From NCBI GenBank assembly GCA_030770545.1, contig CM061096.1:15047501-15111500 (forward strand): a stretch of DNA of 64,000 bases, written 5' to 3'. A program made the position numbers and the translations under genes. Source of the stretch: Macropodus opercularis (lineage: Eukaryota; Chordata; Actinopteri; Anabantiformes; Osphronemidae). The notes below the pieces were generated by a model, which did not search any database, was not told where the DNA came from, and saw only the letters and a program-made list of their open reading frames with translations. Shown here piece after piece: positions 10,929 to 24,300 of the stretch (position 1 is the stretch's first letter; every line of letters begins with the position of its first letter).

Positions 10929-13900
10929 ATGGTGCAGGAGTACCGGTCCCCTGTCCGGGTCTACAAGCGTCCCTTTGAGCTGATCATGGCGGTGAGTCCG
11001 GCACCTTTAGCTCAGATTGCGCTTGTGGTCGTTATCACGTTGCATATCAGTCTGTTGCATAACGGATCTGGGAACAAGGTGTTTTCCTTCTTGCAAGTGC
11101 GGCTTAGACACATGCATGTGTTAAATTTCTACAATAAAATGCAGGGTTTGTTACTGGCTTCATGAAGGAAAGCAGCAAACTGCCTCACGGTGTTCTCAGC
11201 CTCGCTCTGCGTGGACACTGAAGTTAACTCCAGTCAGTTGTGGCCAATGCCAAAGGTGAGCTGAGAATCTTTCCTCGCGTGGAAAGAAAACGTCACTTTC
11301 ACGCTGAACGCATTGCTTTAATTTGCAAAGGGCAAAATAAGTAGGTCAGCACTAAGATAAAAGTGGATTTCACAGTCTGCTCTTGCTTTTTGTTTCCCCA
11401 ACCCTCCAGTTACTTATTAAGCTACAGACTTGCGCAATGTCCTTGTGGCGAGTTAAAGATCCTGCAGTGACGCTTTGCTGTGTCGACTTCCTCTGCATGT
11501 CCAGGCAAACACCTACACAAGCTTCACTTCCCCGTGGGCCATGTTGTGTCCAAGATTCCTACTGCATCATTACAACTTGTTGAAAGAGAAAACTATGAAA
11601 ACCAAATAGCTCCTATGAAAAGATTTCGAAAGTATAAAGGAGAGAAGCCAGTGAATAGATTTCACCTCCTTTTCTGCCATTTATCCCTGAGCTTTCTCAT
11701 TAGTCCCTTGGCTGATGCTGCTACTGACTGTTATTACTTTGAGTAACAGTCCTAATCAGTGTCCTTCTGGATATTACAGAATGTTTAACCGTTGTTGTCC
11801 TTTTCATGACACCACTTTATGACTTTTTAGGTCATTAATGTAGCAGAAATGCACTTCGTTTTGGTAGGTGCACCAGCCTACCTGCACTGGACACAGTTAA
11901 CACTCGTGCAATTGCATTTAATCGATATTGCCTCAGGATATAAAAGACTGTTTACGTTCAACAGCCACAGTCATTAGATTCTTATCGGGTTGCTAATGTC
12001 AAATATAACGCTGTAGAGTAGCGTTAACTGTTATTTTGCCATAGGCTTGTGGGGCCACTGATGATTGTCTGCTCATGTTATATTGTTGTTTTGTGCTCCC
12101 GTTATGCTCATAGCTGTAAAAACAAAACAAAACAAAAGAGCACAGGGGTTTCAGTTTGTTTGCAGTTATTGAAACGTGTTATTTGTGCAGTGTGTTTGTT
12201 ACACAACACTAGTCAACGCTGCTTCTTTACCAAGGAAATCTTTCTCATTAGTTTGCTTGGTCAGGAACGTCTTCGTATTGATTGCATTGCTCGTGTTGCT
12301 GAGCTGTAGCAGCGCAACAGGCTGCGTGTTGTTGAAAGCGCTGAAGAGAAGAATATAGAAAATTCTGCTGACTTGATCTGTTTGTCGGTTTTACAACCAG
12401 AATTCTCAGTGTAGCTGGTAAAACCTATCCTCACCTTATCAGTCTGGGATGCATCGCTGCATTCAAGCAGCCTGCTTTTTTAATGGCTGTTCAGTGCACC
12501 TCAAGAGTTTTTATAGGGGGTTTTGGATGGAGTTCTAGGTGCTTCTGGGTGTTAAGCAGGCAGCTGTTGGATCATGGTAATGGAGCTCCTTTCCTGTCTG
12601 GTTGTTTACAAAGGCTGCACTGCGGCTTGTTCCTTGCACTGAACTGTACTTGTGCCTATCCTGTTCAGCAACTGTGTCAATATTTACTTGCGTGTCCTGG
12701 TGAAATTGGCATGGACAAATATTATTTTATTACCATACGCTGTGGGCAGTAAAATAAAAGTAATCGTTGCTACTAAAAACAAGCAGAACAAGTTAATGCT
12801 ACTAACTAATGAATGGATCTTAACCTGACACCATGTGACATATGTCTGTTTGATCGGCACAGCTTTCATGAGACTTTATTCTTATGGCAAAATGTTGTTA
12901 ACTAGTACAGAGATACAGGAATGATTCTAGAAGACCGACTTCCTCTTGCAAGTGTCATTTACATGGTATTTGTTATTTCCCCTCAGGCTTATGTGAGGAG
13001 GTTCCCAAAGTGCCCCCTGATCCCAGTGTTTGTGGACAGCGAGCTGATTGGTGAGACCCAGAATAAGGATGGATCTGTGGTGATCACTGAGAGGCGCTGT
13101 ACGATTAACATCGATGCTCCGCGACTCCTCAAACGGGTACCTTCACTCTGAGCCGCGGTATTTTTTTAACAAGGCGTAATGACATGACTGTAAACAGTGT
13201 TGTGGAGCTTGTGCAGTGAGCGTCTTCGCTGTTTCTGCGTCTAGATTGCGGGGGTTGAGTACCTGTACTTCATTCAGAAGAACACCCTGAACCGCAGAGA
13301 GAGGACACTCCGCATCGAGGTCCACAACGAGACCTTTTCCAACAGAGTCGTTGTTCGTGAGTGCTGCAACTACACGGTGCGTTAAACATGGTGTTCAGGT
13401 GCTAAAGACACAAGTTGAATTGATCTTCTACTTGTTCTCTCTTTCCCTAATCAAACCACTCTGATGTCATTTTTCCAGACACCTGGTCATTGTGTGTCAC
13501 ACGTTTTGTTTCCACAGGTTCATCCAGAGAATGAAGACTGGACGTGCTTCGAACAGACAGCTAGTCTGGATATCAAGTCCTTTTTTGGCTTTGAGAGCAC
13601 TGCTGAGAAGTTAGCTATGAAACAATATGGTAGTAGTATTAAAAAGGTTGGTGTTGTCTGGTGAAATATGCTGGTTTAGTTTATTCTTACTTACTTACTT
13701 CTTCACTGAGACCATCACATTAACCCAAAGTCTGTTCTCCTTCATCTGATGTAGGGTAAAGAAATAATTGAATACTACCTCAGAGAGCTGGAGGAAGAAG
13801 GGGTAACTTACATACCTCGTTGGACGCCCCCTGCTGTCTCTGGCACGGGCAGTACCAGGCGTCAGCTGCCACCATCTACCGCAAGAGCCATTCCAGTGAA

Positions 13901-16900
13901 CGGTGCCAAGGATGGGCTACACAGTAAAGACTCTGAGCCAGTGACTGGCTCTCCCGACGGTCAGTGTGTACCGACAGCCAACACGAACAAGCAGCGTAAT
14001 AGTTAAAAGGAACCATCCTCTGGTCAAAGATACATTTCCAGACACAGTGCAGTGCTCCAGTTAAATCAGCGGCTTCCTGTAAATGAAGGAAAATAAGTCC
14101 TGGCACAATGTTTTTAAGTAGTACTTTAAAAGCTAACATCACTAATGCATTTGTATTGCGATTTGTATTTTTGAAGGAGGGCTACTACACATGTTGGGAC
14201 TGTTTCTTAAAAGTTTATAAACCTTATATCACATGCTGGGATAAAGGCACAGTACCAAACCTGGAATAGCTTGAAGATACAACTGAATTTTTTATTTGCA
14301 CTGCAGTACTTACTGTACAGGCTGTGCTGTAGAAGTGTATGTGAGCACTACACATTAACTTCACACTTTATACTGTGTGTTCTGGCCTGTAGACAAATTG
14401 GATGCTGACTACATCAGACGTTACCTTGGTGATTTAACGCCTCTGCAGGAAAGCTGTCTTATTCGACTGCGCCAGTGGCTCCAGGAAACCCACAAGGGAA
14501 AGGTCATCTATACATAAATGCAGATGTATACATGTACATTTATTTCTAGATACACATGGTATAGAATTCTGCTAAGCTTCAGCATTTACACTTGAGTTTT
14601 GCTCTTCACAGATTTACTGCAAATACACATTAAAAATAAGCATCCAATTCCAAAAAGGTGACGAAATATGTTGATGCTTTGACACCTGCACAGATTCCAA
14701 AGGATGAACATGTGCTGCGCTTCTTGAGGGCCAGAGACTTTAATCTGGATAAAGCCAGGGAGCTTTTGTGCCAGTCTCTTACCTGGAGGAAGCAGCATCA
14801 GGTGGATTTCCTACTCGACACGTGGGAGTGTCCACAACTGCTTCAGGACTATTATACTGGAGGCTGGCATCACCACGACAGAGGTGATGAAGAATAAATG
14901 ACACCTTAATTTACTGTTCCCAGTTTCTCTACAACAATCCCCTGATTTGTGTGTGTAATGTAAAGGTAAAACACAAAGGACGTCCACATGGTTTCAAACA
15001 GCCTGTTAATTACCTGCTGTTGTTGCTTTTAACAGCTCAACCCAGCATCTTAGAGTTGGGACTTAAGCGCAGCATCCTTTGAATGTTCCCATGCAACATT
15101 AGTACCTATTAAACAGGGTCTAATATGCATGTGTGAATTCTGTCTTGTTATATAAAATCCAACATGTGTTGCGTGTTTAGAGGGACGTCCCCTGTATGTT
15201 TTGCGCTTGGGTCAAATGGACACTAAGGGTTTGGTTCGAGCCTTGGGGGAAGAGGTGCTTCTAAGACAGGTGACATTAATGCATTCACAAGACTGATTGT
15301 TCAATTCATAATTTCTTTCATTGAATGTGTCTTAACTTGATTTTTAATTCAACGACTGTGTCCCAGATGCTGTCCATCAATGAGGAGGGACTGAGGCGAT
15401 GCGAGGAAAACACCAGAGTCTTCGGTCGACCCATCAGGTGACAAAACGTCAACTAATTTCTCTTACATTAGGTCATTGCTAACTTGGTCGACTCGTGAAG
15501 TCACGTTATGTCTGTTAACATCAGCTGTTGGACCTGTTTGGTGGATCTGGATGGTCTTAACATGCGTCATCTGTGGAGACCGGGCATAAAGGCTCTGCTG
15601 AGACTTATCGAGGTGGTGGAAGCTAATTACCCTGAGACTTTGGGTCGTGTCCTCATACTGAGGGCGCCTAGAGTTTTCCCAGTGCTCTGGACCCTGGTGA
15701 GACCATACGTACATACATTACATTGCCTAAAGTATTCACTCACCCATCCAGATAATGGGAATCAGTGCAAAAAGCAAGGTCCATAAAGACATGGGTGAGA
15801 GTCTGGTGTGGATGAACTTGACTGGTGTGCACAGAGTCCTGACCTCAACTCGATAGAACAGCTTTAGGATGAATTAGAGCAGAGCCAGGCCTTCTCGTCC
15901 AACATCAGTGTGTGACCTCACAAATGTGCTTCTGGAAGAATGGTCTAGAATTTCCATAAACACACTAAACCTTGTGGACAACCTAACCCACATAGTGTGT
16001 GTCTCTCGTTGTCTACATATTGTAAGCGCACATAAAATAAAAATGAAAACAGGAAATTGTAAGTCAGTGACAAAATGCTTAACAGCAATGTAAAAATAGA
16101 TTCTTAGGAACATCATGGATGAGCCAACATGTTTATTTTTCAAAGCTTAATAATTTGTGCTCTCACAGACTGAAGATTAGAGTTATAATAAGTGAGTGTG
16201 CTGTTGCTTTCATGTTGTCAAAGGCTCTTGATGTGTTGTTTCCAGGTCAGCCCCCTGATCGATGAAAACACTCGTAAGAAGTTTCTTGTGTATGCTGGCA
16301 ACGACTACCAGGGTCCAGGAGGTTTAGTGGACTACATCGACAGAGAGATCATCCCTGAGTTTTTGGGAGGCAACTGCATGGTGAGATTTATTCTTCAGTA
16401 TCGACTTGATGCCTATTGCTTTGCTTTACTTTCTCTGTTTAGCTGAAGAATTCTGGTAGTTTTAACCCATCACCAATTTCAGAGCCAAATAATTTTCCTC
16501 TGCAGATATTTGCAGAATATTTTTTTATGCCATTACTTAAGCTTCTTAGAAAACTTAGATGTGCATCATGCGGCTCAGTTTTTTATTATTATGAATTTTT
16601 CTTTTGATTTTCATTCACTAGTGTGACATCCCTGACGGAGGCATAGTCCCCAAATGTCTGTATAGGACGGCAGAGGAGTTGGAGAGTGAGGAGACTAGAC
16701 TGCTGACTGACTCCATCTATAAGAGTGCTAGTATCTTCAAAGGAGCACCGTATGAGGTCTGCATTTAAGCATTTCAAAGGATTTTTTAATTGTGTTAAGA
16801 CTGCATGAAGGTGAGAACAAGGGGGCAGTCACATGTGTCAGGTTTGTGTGTGTGTGGTGGCCAATATGCTGTGGAATGTGGTGCCACCATCTGGTACAAA

Positions 16901-17851
16901 TCTGTGTTGCAGGCTTGCAGCAAAAGTGATGAATGACTTGCTGTTTGTGCTCCTGATCTCCTTACACCTTCCCACAGATGCTTGTGGAGATCACAGAGGC
17001 CTCTTCCGTCATCACCTGGGATTTTGATGTGTGTAAGGGAGATGTGATCTTCAACATCTACCACTCCAAAAGGGCCCCTCAGCCCACTAAGAAAGACACT
17101 GTTGGAACCCATGGCATTGCATCCCTAGGGGCTGTCAGTGCTCAGCTAATAGACAGGAGCTGGGTGCTGGGCCAGGACTACAGCATGGTGGAAAAAGCCC
17201 TCACCTGTAGGGAGGGAGAGAGTGTACAGGTGAGCGAGAAGATGCTTATTCTGGGATGGCCTGCTGTTTTTCAGTTAAACTTTTGTTCGTGCCCGTTTGC
17301 TGTGTCAAAGTATTAAATCCTGTCAGCACAGTCTCAGATTGATCCTTCGGGCTTCTGTTCAATTAGGGCTCCCACATAACACGCTGGCACGGCTTCTACA
17401 TTCTCCAGTGGCGTTTCCACAACTCCCCCGCCTGCGCCGCCTCCAGCATGCCTCGTGTGGATGATGTGCTGGCATCTCTGCAAGTCTCCTCCCACAAGTG
17501 TAAGATCATGTACTACACCGAGGTGCTGGCATCCCACGACTTCAGGTCTGTTTGTTTATTTATTCTGGTCGGGTTTCTCTGTGTGTGACAGTCTGCACTG
17601 TTGGCCTTGTGTGGGTTCATCAAAAAACCTGTGTTGTGATATTTTTAGAAAACCTTATGTTTTGCAAACACGTCTGTCATACAAGCCATTTTTATAGCTG
17701 ACATGACTTATTAGTATTCAGTGGTTTTGCTTTCATATTTATTTGTAGGGGATCCATGACGAGCCTGGAGTCGGGTCACAGCGGCTTCTCTCAGCTCAGT
17801 GCTGCCACTACTTCCTCTAGCCAATCACATGCCAGTTCCATCTCAAGGTAG
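10929..17851 (+). CDS. sec14l1: SEC14-like protein 1 (PRELI/MSF1, CRAL-TRIO, GOLD domains), complete
   Basis: Fifteen coding exons join in frame: 10929-10991, 12987-13136, 13245-13376, 13518-13646, 13755-13959, 14393-14502, 14694-14883, 15181-15269, 15367-15437, 15525-15696, 16246-16380, 16622-16756, 16978-17229, 17367-17545, 17749-17851. All introns are GT-AG and the exons total 2115 bp, or 704 residues (human about 715). The ATG has a strong context (gccATGG). Residues 1 to about 175 form the PRELI/MSF1 domain (starts MVQEYRSPVR; contains HPENEDWTCFEQ). A low-complexity linker (about 180-225) is the part least like human. CRAL-TRIO N-terminal helices follow (LTPLQESCLIRLRQWLQE, then LRFLRARDF), then the lipid-binding SEC14 fold (about 308-484; SINEEGLRR, MRHLWRPG, ANYPETLGR) and a GOLD domain (about 510-663; ASSVITWDFD, SHITRWHGFYILQW). 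Known family roles are phosphoinositide/lipid binding, regulation of vesicular acetylcholine/choline transporters and RIG-I; these are knowledge, not seen here. No frameshift or premature stop. One intron (15697-16245) carries a Tc1 relic. Confidence 0.97.
15714..15993 (+). mobile_element. Tc1/mariner-like transposon relic, internally deleted
   Basis: This lies in the sec14l1 intron 15697-16245, in the same orientation as the gene. It starts with a terminal-repeat-like segment (TTGCCTAAAGTATTCACTC near 15723) typical of teleost Tc1 elements. About 50 bp later it jumps to the 3' part of a transposase. Residues DW-AQSPDLN (15820-15849) and DELE (15868-15879) match the C-terminal catalytic region of Tc1 transposases, and SVCDLTN-LLEEW follows in another frame. 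A TAG at 15865-15867 replaces the usual Trp of the LWDELE motif, and a frame change follows DELE, so it is dead. The N-terminal and central transposase and the right terminal repeat are missing. Confidence 0.85.
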
Positions 17852-18319
17852 CATCTATCCAGGAAGTGCACAAGAGCATCAATTACCTAAATAAGTCTGA
17901 TCTGTCATAGTTGCACAAAAGTTTATCTTTCAAGGATCAGAGTGTTTTTGTTCTTTTCTTGTACTTGAAGTAGCAGATCTTTCTGTTTTTGACTTGTATG
18001 TTTTTATTTGTATGTTGGTAATGAACAGTCCAGCATTTGCACATGTCTGACCTCAGCTTTGAAGTAAAACATTACCATTATTATACTTTGCACAATTTCT
18101 GGATAAATCCATCCAAATACTAGAAAGGAACAAATGACTGATTACACTGCGTCTGTTTAAAGTATCCAGTTTTATTCCCTGAAGGGTTTTACTTCAACTG
18201 CCCACAAGATGTCAGTGTGCTCTTTGACTGGACTGACTGCAGTATACTTGGCACATCCAGATTCACTCACACGTTTATTCTGGTATTCTAAGAAATCCAA
18301 AGGGGAATTAATAAATAAA
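17852..18319 (+). terminator. sec14l1 3'UTR with candidate poly(A) signals
   Basis: After the TAG at 17849-17851, the first AATAAA hexamers are overlapping copies at 18310-18315 and 18314-18319, about 460 bp downstream. A further AATAAA lies near 18455. The true 3' end cannot be fixed without transcripts; mammalian SEC14L1 has a longer 3'UTR. A 140-codon minus-strand open frame across 18172-18594 resembles no known protein and is probably chance. Confidence 0.45.
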
Positions 18320-21300
18320 GACTTTATGCTAAATATTGATGCATCCTCCAAAATGTGTCTTTTCTGAGTTTTGAGACGGCGACTGCACCGACGTAATATT
18401 ATAATATTTCTAATAGAATAGAAAGATCGGTGAAGTGTAGTAAAATAAGCTGATAAAATAAATTCTCCATTAAAATATGCTGAACACTCCAGATTCCATG
18501 TAATGATGTTCTTTGGCTTGTTAGGCATAGCTGCTGAGTTTTCTGAGGCAGCTAATTTGAATGCAATATAGTGCAGCCCCTTGTGATCTGGCACAGACCC
18601 AGGCAGACAACTGATTTACATAAAACTTTAATTTCCATAAACTTATCAGATGCTTCCAGCTAAAGCTTAATTGAATTTCTCTGGTATTATTTTTGCGCTA
18701 TTCATCCCAACACAATTCAAAGTCAACTGTATTGAGTTTTCTGAAATGCTGGTTGAACAGGAGCCTAGTTTCCTGCTGGCACGTCAGGGTTGTTAAAAAG
18801 AGGAAGTGCACTCCCTTTTCCAGGAGCTTATCTGCTGCATTACTGAGCTTGAGCTAATGACCTCCCAAGACACACATTGTCCACATAAATAGCAGCGACT
18901 CTTTCTGCTAATCCACTTAAATCACTATTAAAAGTTCTTCTTGAGTAGTTCTGTGATTTGGGGTTGAATTATTTTACTGGCCTTGACAGGCTCATAATCA
19001 AAGGTTAAATGTGTCACATTGCGATCGATCCACCTGCTTGTTTACCTGAACGCAAGCCTGTAAAAGAGCCGGAAGCTGAAACTATTGTTCCGTTATAAGT
19101 GTTTTTATGTGATTATGGTTGTGCATCCGCCACCAAGTATGAGGTGATGTTTGTAGTTTCTGTGACAGAGGTATATGCTCTTGACGAAACTCTTCACTGT
19201 GCTTATTCTTCCTATTACCTTTTAAACTCTCCCCGTCTCTTCATTCTCTAATCTCTGTTCTCTTTTCATGTGATACCTTTCAGCATCAGAATAGAAAACC
19301 ACCACGTAGTGCAGGACTCACTAATGACTCCAGACGCACCTTTCTATTTTAGAATGACATTATATGTAAATCACCGGGGTAACAGGCATGTACACACCAG
19401 TCAAAATCATTTCTACATCTATTGAAGTAATTTCCCAAGAACTCAACCTAATCCTTGTTTGGAGTGAGCCTCACAGATACCATGACATCAACATCACGTG
19501 GAAGTTGTGTTTAAACAATAAGCTGCTGAAACAGTCTCACCAGAACCAGAACCAGAACTACTTTCTAACTGCAAACTGCTTGCGTCCAACTGATCATAGA
19601 AAGGTTTTTTTTAAATCAGACACAAGGATGTAGAGTCTCTCTGTAGCATAGGTCCTCATTAAAACCTGAACCCATGTTTCATTTGCTTCTTTCTGACAAT
19701 CCTGACCTTCCCGCTAATTGAAAAGGAGAGTTCTGGATTAGTGCGCACTAAATTATTTTTAGGAGGCTGGTCGCGCCGGATGAGAAACTTGGTGCCCGAT
19801 TGTTTGTGTGCACAACTGCTCTGCTTGAACTGAAGCCTTGTGTTCCTGTGATATGTGCTACCTGATATACAGTAACAGTCCGACGTCTCCTGCGGCTGAG
19901 TTGTGGGCTTGTCTGTTTAACAAATCTCATATCTGCGGGGTTGAAACTCTTTTCTGACTGTGCACTGCTTAGTCTGATTAATATTTCAACAACCAAACAG
20001 ATACAGTCGTGTCTATTTATCACTGGTGCTTCACAAAATCTTTTAACATTGATTTTCTCTGCAAAAAGCGAGATCCTGAGTCGAGCTTTGATTTAGGGCT
20101 ATTACTGAGCCCTGCCCTCATCTGCAGTAAACTCAAGGCTTTTTTTTCTTGTCGTTTTCATCAGTTTTCCTACAACAGACTGGTTTTATGTGGCGTTTCC
20201 TTGGCTCAGTGACCTATAGGTCAGTTGACATTTTCCAGTTCCTCTCACGCTGAGCCTCGTTCGGCAGCTCAGTAAATGAGTCTGTGTAAACGTTGTAACC
20301 AACATATTCCTTCCTTGTTTGGACAGAGGACCAGACATTTTGATATTTGCTGATGTAACCCTGGACTACGCCAGAGCTATGGATTAACATTGCTGTACTA
20401 CAGCTAGTATTCATATAATTAATAATACTAATTATTAATAATTAACAATCATTAATTAATATTAATAATGCATTTATTGATTAATACCAATGCGATGATA
20501 GTATCCGTAAATTAAGGGTTCAATGTGAATTTAATTCATATTTAATCCTATGGAGCAGTAGTTTGCAATGGAGGGATATTACTTTGAAAATACTTTTAGG
20601 CTTATTGCTAAAAGGATCCACGGGACTGACAACAACATAGGGGAAACATTTTTATTATTAATTTAATCCGTGTGCTGGAGTCCAAACCGTGGTAAGTGCC
20701 ATTAACGCACCCCAGAGGTTTCTTAATAAACTCAAATAATAGTCAATTTAGCTGTAAGCTTAGCTAGAGCCACACTTTTTTCTCTTAGAAATATAATTCT
20801 TGAGACAATTGTAAAGCCTTTGTCCAAATCTGGTGGCGAGTCTGTTACAGCCAACCGAAGCCAGAGCTGTGTAAGATGTTGCTGGCACTGTTATCTGCTG
20901 CCTCGCTCCAACTTTATGAGGTAGTTACTGTAAGCCAGGCCCATAAACGATCCCTAGGTGCTCGCTGGCGCTTCACCACTCAGGCTTTTTGTTTGAGCTA
21001 CCTGGTTCAGTGTCAACTGTTCTCACCGTAAAGAGGCACGTCTGTGGTGAGAGGATTCATTATCGTGTGGAGTATGCACCGTTAAAGCGGATATAGGGGA
21101 CAGGACGCCTAACTAGTCCAATCCTGCACACGCTGACTCTCAGTCCGTGGCTGGTGTCTCAAACTGTTCCCACAAGTGATGAATTCAACTCTTAACGGTC
21201 ACTGTCTTACTGTGCGAGGCGCAGATGAAAATGCTCAAAATGTTATTGACTGTCCTGCCAGTGGTTGTGAAAATGACTTTGACAAGAAGCAAAGATTACA

Positions 21301-24300
21301 TATGGACCTTGACAAGTCAGCCCATTGTTTGTGCCGAAGGAAAACTCATCACTTGTCCGGACCTAAATGGCTTTAGGCCGGCGCGTTAACCTTGTTTGTT
21401 GCGTTTAAAATCCATGTTTGTGTTATGAAATGAACAGCCCCCCCTCGCTGCAGCCTCGTGAAGATGACAGTCGCAGGGAGGCACAGCGTGTGTGACAGCG
21501 ATGAAGGCTTTTATTATCACTCCCCCCGCTGGCTCATCCTCTCTCTGTCCGTACTCCTGCCCAGTGGTGTGAAGACATTGTGAATGTAATTGCCTTCAAG
21601 ACTGGCTTAGGCTCTAGACCCACGGATCTTTCAGCTGTGATCTGTTAAGCCTATTACATACTTGTTGCGTGAAGACACACAATCCTGTGTGGATGAAAGC
21701 CCGATCGCAGGAGCCAATTTGTGCCTCTTGCTTTGGCATCACCACATCGTCTCTGTGCTGAAACACAGTGTAAGACTTTTGTTCTGTGGATCATTATCAC
21801 TTCAAACTGGAGACAATGAATGAATCGAGGGGTCTTTGCCAGAACCTGGTGGACGCTGGAATCTTTGCTACAGCGTTGATCTGACCTCTGGATATGGATT
21901 TGTTGACAACCATGTTAATAACTGCTCCAGTGTGATACAAGTTGGTGTTAAATGTATTCGCACAGTTTCAAACACTAGCCTGCTGGTAGAAACTCCCAAC
22001 CCAGACAGTTTCTCTGATAACTGACAGGCGTAGATGATCTCCAGTGACTTAATGTCTTGCCAGACTGTGACCCTGTCTAAAATGGTGGTGAGGTTTTATG
22101 GCTTCTTCAAGAAAGACGACATCTACAGTAGAACAGAGTGAAAAGCTGATGGTGTTAATACTAAGGGCCAGTTATTGAAGCTAAAGAACTGGACAGAGGA
22201 CAGATGATGAAGAATCAGTACCGGCGCTGTTCCAAACACGTCTTTCCAGCTGGTGGTGCCATCTTTTCTTCCCTATCGTACTCTGATGACTGAGGGGATG
22301 CTCCCTATTCGTTTTTACAAGCAGCGGAGGTAGTTTAGAGCCCAAGCAAGGTCATCCCTCTCCACAGCAAAGCACAGACAGGAACCCAGAATCACTACCG
22401 TGTGTTGTTTATCCCCTGCGGTTGTAATCTAAGCGGGCAGTAAATATTTATTTGCTGCCACTGTATTTGTGCTGTAATTTTCCTCCACTGTGTTCCCAGC
22501 TCCTTCTGAGTGTGGGCGTGACAGTCGCCGCATGTCCACGTGGTTGCGTGTTTCTGTATGAGGAGACCCGCGTCCTGTGATTAAACAAGCAATCCTGCAG
22601 AGCTTAGCATTTGTCGTTGTGTTCGTCTCCTTCAGAGTAGTAGCAGCGTTATATCGAGTAGCGTGAAGTGAAAATTACTGTTGGCTAAACTCTTAGAATG
22701 CATCTCATTAATATACATAAAGACAAGAAGTGTTTTGTGATTTCTGGCTTGCAAATGTGTGAACGTTGTAAATATTACAGAAGGCTGTGAAGAGAACTCT
22801 GCATTGTTCAGTTCTGCCTCTAAAAAATTGGAAAGACCTTTCTTGCATTTTTTTATAGTGTAAGTAATAATAAATGTTACATTACACGTTTACTCAGGTT
22901 TGCTCACCATGTATTTTATAGGCTTAAACTACATTTTGCAGTTGACTGTGCGTGTATTGCTGGACTATATGTTGCTGGCCTCATGCCAGAGATTAATTAT
23001 GATGATATGCTTGTTAGGTGTCTCACCTCACACGACGATAGGCTCATCAAAGCAGAGCGTATAGAGAATATACACAGATGCATACATCTGGAGACACACA
23101 CAAGCTATGGAATGCAGTGTGTTGTTCATAGTAACATTTGTTGAGTAAAGGGGATTTATTATCAGAATATTGAAATGATGCCATGGTGAATTACACACAA
23201 GGCAGAGGAGCCAGGCTGACGAGAGGACGACCTTAAGCCTGCCCATCTACGTTTGCGGAGCTTATTGATTAGTTCGCAACCTCTGTAAACTCTGGTGACG
23301 TGCCATTAAAATAATAATTGGATTTCAGAGCACGCTTTTCACATTTGGTTTGATGCCTTGTGACGTTATTGCGGTTACACTGTGTTGTGAGATGATGCTT
23401 TGTTCCACCGTTCGCTTGTAGTTGATCAGATCATTGTCTCAGCTACAACCAGGACGTCACCGAGTACAGATCCAATTCCTTGGATTACCTTTCTGTCTGT
23501 GCTTCAAAGGGTCAGAACCGAGACAGGATTATTCAGCAGCCCTCCTGGTGTAACTAAAGAAAGTGATGGCAGGGATTTTCTGTTTTGGACTAATTAGAAT
23601 CTCAGAAGAAGACTTTAAAGATGCAACTCAATTAGTGTCATCGCAGAGTAAACTTCTGTGATCAGTTTGAAAAGTTACATCATCTAACAGCGAACTTGTT
23701 GCTCCAGTGGTTTAATCGTTCTGTCACCCTGTGATCATCTAAGATAGACTGTCCCTCGCTCACCTCTATGGTCCATTTGGAAAATATCCATTAAGTTTGC
23801 AACTGCTCATATTTCCTCTCAGTTCAGTATTCGGGTACAGCAATAAAAATTCATTACAGTCTTTCGCCTTAGGTGAATATTGGATATGTGCAGGATTTCA
23901 TTGTCATGCTCCCGGGGGCTGCACCACTGAAACATAATTTCAGTGTGAATAGATTTGCAGAGGCCTGTTAGGTGTTGGCTGACGCTGAGAGATTCGAGTC
24001 TACCTCAACACGTGTCGGGGTCTGATTCCCAGCTCTCTCTTGGCTGTGGTCTGTTGGGACGTGCCGCAGCATTTTGTTTGCCTGCCATGTTTGATAACCA
24101 CGCGCCACATATTGCTGTGGCGCTGAACCTGTTCAGATCACGGCCCGCTGTCAGATTTAAAAATACCACTTTCATAACTGTTTGTTAGCGGGAACAGAGG
24201 ATTCCGGCAGCACACTGGTCTGCCTCTGTTTGAATCAATCACACTGCGTGCTGCCAGTGCCGTGTTTTGTTGTGAAGAAGACTGATGCTCTCAGCCTTTA

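Noticed and set aside
18172..18594. 140-codon minus-strand open frame downstream of sec14l1
   Set aside because: Overlaps the inferred 3'UTR and matches no known protein.
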